Source: Burkholderiales bacterium (lineage in GTDB: Bacteria; Pseudomonadota; Gammaproteobacteria; Burkholderiales; Casimicrobiaceae). From it: a DNA stretch of 64,000 nucleotides. The stretch is taken from NCBI GenBank assembly GCA_015075645.1, contig JABTUF010000006.1:248001-312000 (forward strand). Direction: 5' to 3'. The number at the start of each line of letters is the position of its first letter. The first letter of the stretch is position 1. Below are positions 17,282 through 25,800 of this stretch, one piece after another. The notes under the pieces are model-generated. The model was given only the letters and a program-made list of their open reading frames with translations, was not told where the DNA came from and did not search any database. The position numbers and the translations under genes were made by a program.

Positions 17282-17893
17282 TCAGGCGCGATCCGCGCGC
17301 CCGGACATCGAACCGTCGGCGCTCGCGAACCGCAGGATCGCCTCGATCTGCGCCTCGAAGTCCTGGAACGCATGGTCGCCGCCGCCCTGCACGAACTGGA
17401 ACGCGCCGGCGTAGCGCGAGACCGCCACGCGCCAGTCGAGCACCTCGTCGCCGCTCTGCACCAGCAGGAAGTAACGTTCGGGCCGCGTGATCGCGCGAAC
17501 GTCGAGCGCGCGCAGCTCGTCGAAGTGCCGGTCGGTCACCTCGAACGCCTCGCCGGTGTACAGGTTCGTCTGCACTCCGCGGTAGGGCTCGAGGTCGTCA
17601 CAGGGCCGCACCGCCGGGTTGATCAGGACCGCACGCGCGCCGAGGCGCTCGGCGAGGTGCGTCGCGTAGTAGCCGCCGAGCGAACTGCCGACGAACGCGA
17701 GCGGTCCTTCGCGCCCGCGCACGAGGTCGAGCACCTTCGCGATCGCGGCGGCGGGCGCGTGCCCGAGGTCGGGCACGACGAGTTCCGGTCGCCCGGCCGC
17801 CGGCAGCGCCTCGACGTGCCGGACCATCGCCTGCGCCTTCACCGATCGCGGCGACGAGCGAAAGCCGTGCAGGTAGACGATCAGCGGAACCAT
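17282..17893 (-). CDS. YqiA/YcfP-like alpha/beta-hydrolase (esterase)
   Basis: 203 residues from the ATG at 17893. It opens with VYLHGFRSSPRS (oxyanion-side HG motif) and has the nucleophile elbow VGSSLGGYYATHLAE (GSSLG), the family-typical ALVINPAVRPCDDL-like segment, and a catalytic His in GGGDHAFQDFE. YqiA-type enzymes are small cytoplasmic esterases. The frame upstream of the ATG enters a palindromic repeat and is not coding. It follows mpl on the same strand, with a repeat pair in the 148-bp gap. The physiological substrate is unknown. Confidence 0.85.
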   Translation of the reverse strand: MVPLIVYLHGFRSSPRSVKAQAMVRHVEALPAAGRPELVVPDLGHAPAAAIAKVLDLVRGREGPLAFVGSSLGGYYATHLAERLGARAVLINPAVRPCDDLEPYRGVQTNLYTGEAFEVTDRHFDELRALDVRAITRPERYFLLVQSGDEVLDWRVAVSRYAGAFQFVQGGGDHAFQDFEAQIEAILRFASADGSMSGRADRA

Positions 17894-17981
17894 GGTGCGG
17901 GACGCCCGGCGTCCTCCGCCCTCCTGCCGGCGCCCTGGAACCGGCTTCAGGCGGACGATTTTCGCATCGAATCGGCGAGAC

Positions 17982-18053
17982 GCGTCGGGCTGAAGCCCGA
18001 CCCACACGCTCCGATGCGCCAGTTCCTCCGTGGGTCGGGCTTCAGCCCGACGC
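17982..18053. repeat. REP-like palindrome pair, inverted, overlapping the mpl stop codon
   Basis: Two copies of the GTCGGGCTTCAGCCCGAC family lie in inverted orientation (cores 17984-18001 and 18034-18051). Each core is itself an 8-bp stem with a two-base centre. The match extends to 23 bp per arm. The right copy contains the TGA stop of mpl (18042-18044). The same family recurs near 32.0-32.2 and 42.5-42.8 kb. Confidence 0.85.
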
Positions 18054-19448
18054 CTCTCGGGCAGGCGCCGCGCCTTGCCTCGCCCGCAGCGCCGCGAGGA
18101 GCTTCGCGTGCACGCCGCCGAACCCGCCGTTGCTCATCACGAGCACGTGGTCGCCGCGCTTCGCCTCGTCCGCGACCGCGGCGACCAGCGCATCGAGGTC
18201 GGCGTGAACGCTCGCGCGCGCGCCGAGCGGCGCGAGCGCGGCCGCGGCGTCCCAGCCCAGGCCCGCCGTGTAGCAGAACGTGCGCTCGGCATCCGCGAGA
18301 CTCGCCGCGAGCCGGTCCTTCATCGCCCCGAGCTTCATCGTGTTCGAGCGCGGTTCGAGCACCGCGAGGATGCGCGCCGCGCCGACCGCCCGCCGCAGGC
18401 CCTCGATCGTCGTGGCGATCGCGGTCGGGTGGTGGGCGAAGTCGTCGTGGACGGTGACTCCGCCAGCACGGCCCCGCATCTCCATCCGCCGCGCGACGCC
18501 GCGGAACTCCGCCAGCGCCGCGAGCGAGCGCTCCACCGGCACACCCGCGTGGCGCGCCGCCGCAATGGCGGCGAGCGCGTTCATGCGGTTGTGCGCGCCC
18601 AGTTGCGGCGCGTCGCCGGGCCAACGCAACTTTCCCTGCGATGCGCCGCGGAGCGCGATCGCGCCGTCGGTCGCGACCGTCCACTCCGCCGCACCCTCCC
18701 GCGCATCGTCGCGCGCGAATCGCTCGACCTCCGACCAGCATCCGCGCGCGAGCACGCGCGCGAGCGCCGCATCCTCCCCGTTCACGACCAGGCGGCCGAG
18801 CCGGGGCACCGTGCGGACCAGGTGATGGAACTGGGTCTCGATCGCGGCGAGGTCGGGAAAGATGTCCGCGTGGTCGTACTCGAGGTTGTTCAGGATCGCG
18901 GTCGACGGGCGGTAGTGGACGAACTTCGAGCGCTTGTCGAAGAACGCGGTGTCGTACTCGTCCGCCTCGACGACGAAGAAGTCGCTTCCGCCCTGCCGTG
19001 CCGAGACGCCGAAGTTCGCGGGCACGCCCCCGATCAGAAATCCCGGGGCGAGCCCGGCGTGTTCGAGGATCCACGCGAGCATCGACGAGGTCGTCGTCTT
19101 GCCGTGCGTGCCGGCCACCGCGAGCACGAAGCGACCCGCGAGCACGTGGTCGCGCAGCCATTCGGGGCCCGACACGTAGGCGAGCCGCCGGTCGAGGATC
19201 GCCTCCATCAGCGGGTTGCCGCGCGAGACGACGTTGCCGATCACGAACACGTCGGCGTCGCGCGCCACGCCGTCGAGCTGCGCCGCGTCGTAGCCGTCGG
19301 TGAGCGCGATGCCGAGCGAAGCGAGCTGCGTCGACATCGGCGGATAGACGTTGGCGTCGCAGCCGCTGACCTCGTGCCCCTCGGCGCGGGCGATCGCCGC
19401 GATGCCGCCCATGAACGTGCCGCAAACGCCGAGGATGTGGATGCGCAT
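18042..19448 (-). CDS. mpl: UDP-N-acetylmuramate:L-Ala-gamma-D-Glu-meso-DAP ligase
   Basis: 468 residues, Mur ligase family. N-terminal MRIHILGVCGTFMGGIAAIA is typical of Mpl, the ATP-binding loop is AGTHGKTTTSSM, and EADEYDTAFFDKRSKFVHY with NLEYDHADIF gives the central domain. The C-terminal domain has the HDDFAHHPTA motif. Mpl reattaches recycled murein tripeptide to UDP-MurNAc in the cytoplasm. The ATG is 2 bp after the stop of the MFS gene, so they are co-transcribed. The last codons and the stop are supplied by a palindromic repeat. Confidence 0.94.
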   Translation of the reverse strand: MRIHILGVCGTFMGGIAAIARAEGHEVSGCDANVYPPMSTQLASLGIALTDGYDAAQLDGVARDADVFVIGNVVSRGNPLMEAILDRRLAYVSGPEWLRDHVLAGRFVLAVAGTHGKTTTSSMLAWILEHAGLAPGFLIGGVPANFGVSARQGGSDFFVVEADEYDTAFFDKRSKFVHYRPSTAILNNLEYDHADIFPDLAAIETQFHHLVRTVPRLGRLVVNGEDAALARVLARGCWSEVERFARDDAREGAAEWTVATDGAIALRGASQGKLRWPGDAPQLGAHNRMNALAAIAAARHAGVPVERSLAALAEFRGVARRMEMRGRAGGVTVHDDFAHHPTAIATTIEGLRRAVGAARILAVLEPRSNTMKLGAMKDRLAASLADAERTFCYTAGLGWDAAAALAPLGARASVHADLDALVAAVADEAKRGDHVLVMSNGGFGGVHAKLLAALRARQGAAPAREASG

Positions 19449-19450
19449 CG

Positions 19451-20692
19451 TCAGGCTTCCTCGGGACGCGTCACCCGGGCGTGGCGCCGCCAGCCCGCGA
19501 GAAACCAGGTGTACGCCGCGGTGACGAGCGCCAGCACCACGGCGAACGCGACGCGCAGGCCGTCGGCGAGGTCCGCCCCCGACGCGAGGCGCACGGCGTC
19601 CGCGATCACGCCGACGCCCCACTGCACGACGAAGCTGCCGAGGAACATCGCCAGGTTGATCGCGGTGCTCGCGCGTCCCGCGAGCGACGCGGGGAAGCCC
19701 TCGTTGACCAGCGTGAACGCGAGGACGTTGGCGGCGGCGCCGAAGCCGTAGAAGCACCACCACACGAACGCGCCGGGGATCCGCAGGACGATCGCCGAGA
19801 GGCCCAGGAGATTGAGCGTCCAGCCGATCACGTAGAAGTGGCGCGTGACGAAACCGCGCCGCGCGAGCCGCGTCGCGAACATGCCGAGTCCGAGGTATCC
19901 GCCGAGCGAGGTGATGCTCATCGCGAGGAGCAGGCTCGCGGCGTCCGCGCGCGTGCGGCCCTCCACTTCCATCATCCAGGTCACCGACCACAGGCCCTGG
20001 ATCGCCATGAACGAGCCCATGCCGATCGCGCCGACCGGCATGATCCACCAGAAGCGCGGCTGGCCGAACACTCGCCGGACGCCCTGGAGCTGCACCGCGA
20101 TCGACGGCGCCTCTGCGACGCGCGGGAGGTCGGGCACGCGCCACGCGATCGCGCAGGCGACCGCGATCGTCGCGACGCCGAACCCGGCGAAGAGCCCGCG
20201 CCAGTCGATGTGTCGCAACGCGAGTTCGACCGGCGTCGTCGCGACGAGCGCGCCCGCGCCGCCGGCGACCATCAACCATCCGGCGAGCGGCGCCTGCCGC
20301 TGCGGCGGAAACCAGACGGCCACGCCCTTGAGCGGCGCCATCAGGCACACCGCCACCCCGGCACCGATCATGGCGCGCGCCAGCGTGAGCCCGGCGAGCC
20401 CACCCGCGGCCGCGAACCCGAACGCCCCCAGCGCGGCGACGGCGAGCAGCACCGGCTCCACGCGCCGCGGGCCGTAGCGGTCGAGCAGGATGCCCGCCGG
20501 GATCTGCGTCGCGGCGAAAGCGATGAAGTACGCGCTGGTGAGGAGCCCCAGCGAAGACGCCGGCAACGCGAGGTCGCGCGCGAGTTCGGGCGAGATCACC
20601 GCCGTGACCACGCGGTAGAGGTACGACATCAGGTACCCGGCCGCGAACGGCAGGTAGATGCGCGCGAACGGGACGGTGGCCGGATCGGTCAT
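19451..20692 (-). CDS. MFS transporter, 12 TM
   Basis: 413 residues with about 12 hydrophobic helices. The N-terminal part (FAAGYLMSYLYRVVTAVISPEL, then PAGILLDRYGPRRVEP) is the MFS motif-A region of the NNP/OFA-like or YNFM-type group. It ends 2 bp before mpl. That linkage might suggest import of a cell-wall fragment or related metabolite for recycling, but MFS-mpl adjacency alone is weak evidence. Substrate unknown. Confidence 0.85.
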   Translation of the reverse strand: MTDPATVPFARIYLPFAAGYLMSYLYRVVTAVISPELARDLALPASSLGLLTSAYFIAFAATQIPAGILLDRYGPRRVEPVLLAVAALGAFGFAAAGGLAGLTLARAMIGAGVAVCLMAPLKGVAVWFPPQRQAPLAGWLMVAGGAGALVATTPVELALRHIDWRGLFAGFGVATIAVACAIAWRVPDLPRVAEAPSIAVQLQGVRRVFGQPRFWWIMPVGAIGMGSFMAIQGLWSVTWMMEVEGRTRADAASLLLAMSITSLGGYLGLGMFATRLARRGFVTRHFYVIGWTLNLLGLSAIVLRIPGAFVWWCFYGFGAAANVLAFTLVNEGFPASLAGRASTAINLAMFLGSFVVQWGVGVIADAVRLASGADLADGLRVAFAVVLALVTAAYTWFLAGWRRHARVTRPEEA

Positions 20693-20712
20693 GTCGCAAC
20701 TCGTGGGCGGGT

Positions 20713-20812
20713 GCGCAGCGCGCTTCGGGGGGACCGGCGACCGACGGGCCGCCCCGAGGTCGCCTTCGCCCCCTCGGGGGGAGGCGCGCAGAGCGCGCTT
20801 CGGGGGGGCGAC
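20713..20812. repeat. GC-rich intergenic repeat (GCGCTTCGGGGGG type)
   Basis: Near-identical units GCGCAGCGCGCTTCGGGGGG (20713-20732) and a second copy at 20786-20808 flank a CCCCCTCGGGGGG hairpin (about 20769-20781). Similar elements are scattered in beta-proteobacterial intergenic regions. It fills the gap between the MFS gene start and the DUF486 gene end. Confidence 0.6.
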
Positions 20813-20816
20813 AACC

Positions 20817-21176
20817 TCACGTGCGGAAGATGAAATACACCGCGCCCATCAGGCACAGCCCCGCCCACAGGAAGTCGAGCTTGACCGGCTGCCCCATGTA
20901 CAGGACCGCGAAGGGCACGAACACCGCGAGCGTGATCACCTCCTGCATGATCTTGAGCTGCGCGAGCGAGAGCGCCGAGAACCCGATGCGATTCGCCGGC
21001 ACCTGCAGCAGGTACTCGAACAGCGCGATCCCCCACGACACGAGCGCCGCGATCCACCACGGCCGCTCGCCGAGATGCTTCAGGTGCCCGTACCACGCGA
21101 AGGTCATGAACAGGTTCGAGCAGGTGAGGAGCACGGCGGCGACGAGCGCCGGGTGCTGCGCGGCGAAGGCGGGCAT
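20817..21176 (-). CDS. DUF486 (DMT-superfamily) membrane protein
   Basis: 119 residues from ATG 21176 with four predicted TM helices. Family-typical stretches are TCSNLFMTFAWYGHLKHL, ALFEYLLQVPANRIG and LAQLKIMQEVITL. Length agrees with DUF486 proteins (about 115 residues), small relatives of drug/metabolite transporters. A longer start 14 codons upstream exists but is less likely. It stands between a repeat-rich gap and the sensor kinase gene. Transport substrate unknown. Confidence 0.88.
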   Translation of the reverse strand: MPAFAAQHPALVAAVLLTCSNLFMTFAWYGHLKHLGERPWWIAALVSWGIALFEYLLQVPANRIGFSALSLAQLKIMQEVITLAVFVPFAVLYMGQPVKLDFLWAGLCLMGAVYFIFRT

Positions 21177-21257
21177 GGGATCGGCCGTGGGGACGCAACG
21201 GCCGCCATTGTCGCGCAAGCGGCTCTGCCCCGAACGCCGGGCGTGCGCGCTTGCCGG

Positions 21258-22859
21258 TCACACGCTCACGCGCGGCAGCGCGAGCGGCAGGCGCACCGTG
21301 ACGATGACGCCGCGGCCGTCGCTGCGATTGGCGGCGCTCGCCTCGCCACCGTGCCGCGCGGCGACGATGCGCACGATCGCGAGGCCGAGCCCGAGGTGCG
21401 GCGTGCGGCCCTCCTGCGGCCGCACCGAGACCATCGGCTCGAACAGCCGCTCGCCGGCGCCTTCCGGCAGCGGCGGACCTTCGTTGGCGACCGTCAGCCG
21501 CGCCCACTCTCCGTCACGTGCAAGCGCGACCTCGATCGCGCCGGCGGTGGCGAAATCGACCGCGTTCTCGACCAGCTTGTCGAGCATCTGCGCAACGATC
21601 TCGGGCGCGCCTTCGACCGTCAGCGGGCCGCCGGGCGGCGCGTACGCGAACGGCCGCTGCGGGTACGCGAGACGGTAGCCGTCGACGCAGCCGGCCACCA
21701 CCTGCGCCAGGTCGAAGCGCTCGCGCTCGGCGTCCCCCAGCGCCTCATCGAGGCGCGCGGCCTCGGTCATGCGCGCGAGGATCGTCGCGAGGCGGTCGAG
21801 CCCTTCGCCCGCGCGTCCGAGGTAGGGGCGCGCCTCCGGCGGCATCGACGACGCCGAGAGATTGTCGAGCGAACTGCGCACCACGGCGAGCGGCGTGCGC
21901 AGTTCGTGCGACAGTCGCGCGGCGAGCTTCTCCTGGTAGCTGGCGTAGCCGGCGAGGCGCGCGAGCACGCCGGAGTAGCTTCGCGCGAGATCGCCGATCT
22001 CGTCGCGCGCGCCGCTGCCGGGCAGCGGTCCCAGCACGCGCCCGTCGCGATCGATCGCCGCCTCGGCGTCGCGCGCGAGGCGCCGGATGCGCGACGACAG
22101 CCAGGTGGCGTAGACGGTGAGCGCGATCGAGCCGACGAGCAGGATCGCGACCACGATCGAGAACAGCCGCTCGAACGCGCGATTGCGCTCGGCCAGGACT
22201 GCGTTGGTGGTCTCCTCGACCAGCACCGCGCCGCGCACGCGGTCCGCGACCCAGATCGGATACGCGGCCGCGACGACGACCGCGCGACCGTCCGCCGTGC
22301 TGCGCCGGTCGGTGGTCGGAATGCCGTCGAGCGCCGCGAGGATCTCGCTTCGGGCCGGCACGCTGCCGCTGCCGTCGTCGTCGACGAAATCCTCGGTCGG
22401 ACGCGACAGGAACAGCGAGAAGAACGGGTCGAGGAGCGAGCGCGACGCCGGATCGTCCGCGTCGGGCCGCTTGAGACTTCCCGCGTGCGCGAGGATGCCG
22501 AGGTCGCGGTCGACGATGCGGATGCGCGCAGTCGTGCGCGTGAGGCCCTGCAGGATCTCCTCGAGTTCCGGCGCGGCGGCCGCGGCCCCGGCCGAGAGCA
22601 TCGGCCGCGCGGCGGCCGCGTCGACGAGGTCCTGCGGCGCACCGCCCTTCGGCGCGACGAGCCTCTGCGGCGCCTCGAACAGCCGCGGCCGGTCGTGCAG
22701 CGCGATCGCGACCGCCTGCGCGGTGCCGGCGAGCGTGCGGTCCTGCGCCTCGCGCAGCACGCGCTCGAGTTCGCGCGCGTACTCGACGCCGAGCCACGGC
22801 AGCACGAGGAACACGGTCAGCACCAGCAGGAGCTGGGCGCGGATGCCGAGGCGCGTCAT
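21258..22859 (-). CDS. Sensor histidine kinase (dedicated-sortase-system-like)
   Basis: 533 residues. TM1 spans about 8-24, an extracytoplasmic sensor about 30-228, TM2 about 231-253, then HAMP, HisKA with His318 in LSHELRTPLAVV, and HATPase_c with NAVDFATAGAI and LGLGLAIVRIV. The ATG lies 8 bp after the stop of the response regulator gene. The regulator strongly resembles those of the proteobacterial dedicated sortase system, and long periplasmic sensors are usual in its kinases. No sortase gene is present in the window. It likely senses an envelope signal. Confidence 0.88.
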   Translation of the reverse strand: MTRLGIRAQLLLVLTVFLVLPWLGVEYARELERVLREAQDRTLAGTAQAVAIALHDRPRLFEAPQRLVAPKGGAPQDLVDAAAARPMLSAGAAAAAPELEEILQGLTRTTARIRIVDRDLGILAHAGSLKRPDADDPASRSLLDPFFSLFLSRPTEDFVDDDGSGSVPARSEILAALDGIPTTDRRSTADGRAVVVAAAYPIWVADRVRGAVLVEETTNAVLAERNRAFERLFSIVVAILLVGSIALTVYATWLSSRIRRLARDAEAAIDRDGRVLGPLPGSGARDEIGDLARSYSGVLARLAGYASYQEKLAARLSHELRTPLAVVRSSLDNLSASSMPPEARPYLGRAGEGLDRLATILARMTEAARLDEALGDAERERFDLAQVVAGCVDGYRLAYPQRPFAYAPPGGPLTVEGAPEIVAQMLDKLVENAVDFATAGAIEVALARDGEWARLTVANEGPPLPEGAGERLFEPMVSVRPQEGRTPHLGLGLAIVRIVAARHGGEASAANRSDGRGVIVTVRLPLALPRVSV

Positions 22860-22867
22860 GCGCGGCC

Positions 22868-23578
22868 CTACGCGCCGCCCGGACCGGTTCCCTCGATCCA
22901 GCGATAGCCCATGCCGTAGACGGTGGCGATGCGGTCGAACGCCGGGTCGATCGCCTGGAACTTGCGCCGGATGCGCTTCACGTGCGAGGTGATCGTGCCG
23001 TCGTCGACGACCGTGTTCGCCTCGCGCATCAGCGCGTCGCGGTCCTTCACGTGGCCCGGATGGCGCGCGAGCGCGTGCACCATCCAGAACTCGGTGAGCG
23101 TCAGGTCGACCGGTTGCTCGCGCCAGCGCGCGGTCATGCGCTTCACGTCGAGCGCGAGCGGGCCGCGCAGGACGACGTCCTCGGCCGCCGTCGGCGAGGC
23201 GGCCACGTCCGCGCGCCGGAACAGCGCGGCGATCCGCGCGGCGAGGTGCGGCAGGCTCGCGTCCTTCGTCAGGTAGTCGTCGGCGCCCACGCGCAGGCCC
23301 GACACGATGTCGATGTCCGCGTCGCGCGCCGACAGGATCAGGATCGGGATCGCCGGCGACATCGCGCGCAATTCGCGGCAAAGCGCGAAGCCCGCGTCCG
23401 GATCGTCGCCGAGCCCGAGGTCGACGACGGCGAGGTCGGGCAACCGCGTGCGGAACGCCGCGAGCGCGGCGTCGCGCGTCGCGTGCGCGGCGACCTCGTA
23501 GCCCAGGCGCTTCAGCGCGTCGGCGTAGTTCGCGCGAATCGCGGGTTCGTCCTCGACGATGGCGATGCGTCGGCTCAT
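22868..23578 (-). CDS. OmpR-family response regulator (dedicated-sortase-system-like)
   Basis: 236 residues: receiver domain with Asp53 in VVDLGLGDDPDAGF, conserved Lys in DYLTKDASLPHLAARI, then a winged-helix DNA-binding domain. LTLTEFWMVHALARHPGHVK and the C-terminal IATVYGMGYRWIE closely recall the response regulator of the proteobacterial dedicated sortase system (family memory). It precedes its kinase by 8 bp. Two-component pairs of this type also occur in genomes lacking a neighbouring sortase, as here. Confidence 0.9.
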   Translation of the reverse strand: MSRRIAIVEDEPAIRANYADALKRLGYEVAAHATRDAALAAFRTRLPDLAVVDLGLGDDPDAGFALCRELRAMSPAIPILILSARDADIDIVSGLRVGADDYLTKDASLPHLAARIAALFRRADVAASPTAAEDVVLRGPLALDVKRMTARWREQPVDLTLTEFWMVHALARHPGHVKDRDALMREANTVVDDGTITSHVKRIRRKFQAIDPAFDRIATVYGMGYRWIEGTGPGGA

Positions 23579-23944
23579 GGCGCGACGACTATACCAAGGA
23601 CCGGCGCGACTCGATCGACGTCGCGCGGCGTCCCGTGCGCCGCGATCGCGTGCCGCGACGCCGACCGCGATCCCGGAGGGCGGGCGGATCGCCACCGCCG
23701 CGGACCCGATGCCATCGGATTGCCACAATTGCTCGCCGGAACGCCGCCATCGCGTCGCGGCGGGCACCGCATCCGCGCGTCGAATGGGCATCGTGCGGTC
23801 GCCGGTCCGGCGGGGCGCCGCACGGTCCGGCAGCCAACCTCCGCCCTCACCGTGCCATGACGAAGGACGCTCGCGGGATCCGCGGCTGGCGCGAGGCGAT
23901 CTCCCCCGGATCGCCCCGGCCCCGCGGGTCCCGGGAGCACCACG
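23579..23944. other. Intergenic region between divergent regulator and membrane-protein genes
   Basis: 366 bp, very GC-rich, holding the divergent promoters of the response regulator and the gene at 23945. Frames on both strands cross it but have arginine-rich shadow composition. No clear -10/-35 pair is visible; GGGAG at about 23934 could serve as SD for the plus gene. Confidence 0.45.
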
Positions 23945-24352
23945 ATGAACACTCACGCTCCGCTTCCCGCCGATGCCGCCCCGTCGCAGCGATTGCTCCC
24001 GCCCCAGGGCTGGCGCGGGCTCGTGCGACTCGCCCTCGAAGGTCTCGCCACGGGACTCTTCGTGAGCTTCGTGCTCGCGCTCGCCGTGTTCATCGCAGCC
24101 TCCCGGGCCGAGGCCGCGCCGCTCTCCGGGATCGCGCGACTGGACTCCGGCGTCGCCGGCGCGGGAGGCGTGTTCGTGCTGATGTCGGGGGGCGCGCTCG
24201 TCGCGATGCTCCGGCGACCGCGGAAGCAGCCGCTGCGCGAGCGCACGCCCGCAGAGATTCGCATCGACGCGCTCGCCACAACTTCGGCGTCGGAGGATCC
24301 GAACCTGCAGGCGCTCGCGCGCCGCGTCGATGTCGCGCGGTGCGTGTGCTGA
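23945..24352 (+). CDS. Hypothetical membrane protein
   Basis: 135 residues. A polar N-terminus precedes a hydrophobic helix (about 33-55, GLATGLFVSFVLALAVFIAA) and a second weaker helix (about 69-87, GAGGVFVLMSGGALVAMLRR), then a charged tail rich in Arg and Asp. Divergent from the two-component genes, so it may be a target of that regulator. No family recognised. Low complexity and short length make expression uncertain. Confidence 0.45.
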   Translation: MNTHAPLPADAAPSQRLLPPQGWRGLVRLALEGLATGLFVSFVLALAVFIAASRAEAAPLSGIARLDSGVAGAGGVFVLMSGGALVAMLRRPRKQPLRERTPAEIRIDALATTSASEDPNLQALARRVDVARCVC

Positions 24353-24413
24353 CCGCGCGGACCTCCCTCCCGGTCGCGCGTCGGGCGCGCCGCCGGTCTG
24401 CCGCAGCAACGAC

Positions 24414-24550
24414 GCTCCCGATCGGGGAGGACCTTTCGACCGCGCGGCATCGCGAAGCTCGTCACCGCACGCATCGCCGCATCCTCCCGGCGAGGCGCGC
24501 GCAGGACCGGTTCCCGCGACCGCGCGGTCGAGTCTTCCCCGATCGGGAGC
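24414..24550. repeat. 137-bp element bounded by imperfect inverted repeats
   Basis: GCTCCCGATCGGGGA at 24414-24428 is perfectly inverted at 24536-24550. The match continues inward with TCGACCGCGCGG on both sides after a 3-base length difference, giving arms of roughly 31-34 bp around about 70 bp. It occupies most of the gap between convergent genes ending at 24352 and 24613. It could be a MITE-like insertion or a large terminator/hairpin; no U-tract is seen. Confidence 0.6.
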
Positions 24551-24612
24551 GGGCGCGACGTGGCGCGTCCGGCATCGCGCCGACGGCGAGGGCCGCCGCG
24601 GGTTCGCCGACG

Positions 24613-25434
24613 TCAGAGAATCGCGAGCGTGAGGCCGCGCACCGGCAATTCGCCGTAGTCGCTCGCCCAGCGATCGCCGCTCGCCACCGGCCACGCATCG
24701 GTGATCGTGCCGGTCGTCACGAGTTCGCCGGCGCCGAGCGCGGGAAATTCCGGCTGCGCGGCGAGGACGTCGCGCAGGTAGGCGAGCGCGTGGGCGGGTC
24801 CGTCGAGCACGTTGGCGCCGACACCCGTGTCGACCACGCGATCGCCGTTGCGCAGCGTGACGCGGCAGGAAGGCAGCAGCTCGGCGAGCCGGTCGCGGTT
24901 CTCGTGTCCGACCGGCGTGCGTTCGCCCACCGCGAGCAGGCCGTGCAATCCGAAGGCCGCGGTGCAATCGGGTGCCCGGAAACGCCATCCGGGGAAGATC
25001 GAGTGCACGATCTCGAAGCCGGCGGCGATCCACGCCACCGATTCGAGCACCGCGCGCGCGTCGCCCTCCGCGGGCAGCGGCGCGGCGAGCCCGAACACGA
25101 CCTCGGGCTCGATCCGCGGCTCGTGCAGGTGCGACACGTCCAGCGCCGCGGTGCCATCGGTCGCGTGCGTCACCGTGCGGTCCCACACATGGGACCACAT
25201 CGGGCGGTACACGCCGTAGCGCGGCCAGATCGTGCGGTTGGTGAATCCGATCTTGCGGCCGGCCGGTCGCCAGCCCTGCGCGATGCGCCGCTCGTGCAGC
25301 GCCGCGAGCGTGCGGTACGCCTGCTCGACATCGTAGTGCGGGTCGTCGTCGGTCAGCGGCGCGATCTGCGCGCCGCCGTCCGCCGCGGCGAGGATGCGCC
25401 CGACCCGGTCACCCGCTCCGGTGCGCGCGGTCAT
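24613..25434 (-). CDS. 2-keto-4-pentenoate hydratase-like protein (FAH superfamily)
   Basis: 273 residues of the MhpD/HpcG/DmpE group: GRKIGFTNRTIWPRYGVYRPMW, the acidic metal-site segment EPRIEPEVVFGLAAPL, GFEIVHSIFPGW, and GELVTTGTITDAWPV near the C-terminus. These enzymes hydrate 2-hydroxypenta-2,4-dienoates or decarboxylate related acids in aromatic catabolism. No other aromatic-degradation gene is nearby, so the pathway cannot be assigned. Its ATG overlaps the stop of the small upstream membrane-protein gene (ATGA). Confidence 0.85.
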   Translation of the reverse strand: MTARTGAGDRVGRILAAADGGAQIAPLTDDDPHYDVEQAYRTLAALHERRIAQGWRPAGRKIGFTNRTIWPRYGVYRPMWSHVWDRTVTHATDGTAALDVSHLHEPRIEPEVVFGLAAPLPAEGDARAVLESVAWIAAGFEIVHSIFPGWRFRAPDCTAAFGLHGLLAVGERTPVGHENRDRLAELLPSCRVTLRNGDRVVDTGVGANVLDGPAHALAYLRDVLAAQPEFPALGAGELVTTGTITDAWPVASGDRWASDYGELPVRGLTLAIL

Positions 25435-25622
25435 CGCTTCCTCTGGACGATCGCGGTGCCGAGCACCCACAGCGCGGTCGCGACGATCATGCCGATGAAG
25501 GCCGCGACCAGCGCCATCGGCGTTCCGGTGAGTCCGATCGCGCCGGAGACGAACCAGCCCACCAGCGCACCCAGGCCGCCGCAGGCGACGATGGCGACGA
25601 GATAGAGGACGATCGAAGGCAT
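25431..25622 (-). CDS. Small membrane protein, two TM helices
   Basis: 63 residues from ATG 25622 (MPSIVLYLVAIVACGGLGAL), with two hydrophobic segments (about 3-25 and 33-56) separated by GAIGLTG. A longer start would add 23 arginine-rich residues and is unlikely. The four-base overlap with the hydratase gene suggests co-expression. No family or function recognised. Confidence 0.65.
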   Translation of the reverse strand: MPSIVLYLVAIVACGGLGALVGWFVSGAIGLTGTPMALVAAFIGMIVATALWVLGTAIVQRKR

Positions 25623-25800
25623 CGGGGAACCGGCCGCGCGCCGGCCTTGCAGTATACGGCCGCGCTCCGATCCCTTCCGCGACCGGCGCACGCCGTTCGT
25701 CTCCCTGTCCTCGTCGTCACGATGGGTCGAGCGCCGCCCGCCTTACGCGCCACCGCGCGCTTTGCTACGCTGCGCCTGTCTTCCCGATCCCCGATCCCGG

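Noticed and set aside
23575..23952. Minus-strand frame of 125 codons between the response regulator and the gene at 23945
   Set aside because: Pro/Arg-rich shadow composition, overlaps starts on both sides, no domain.
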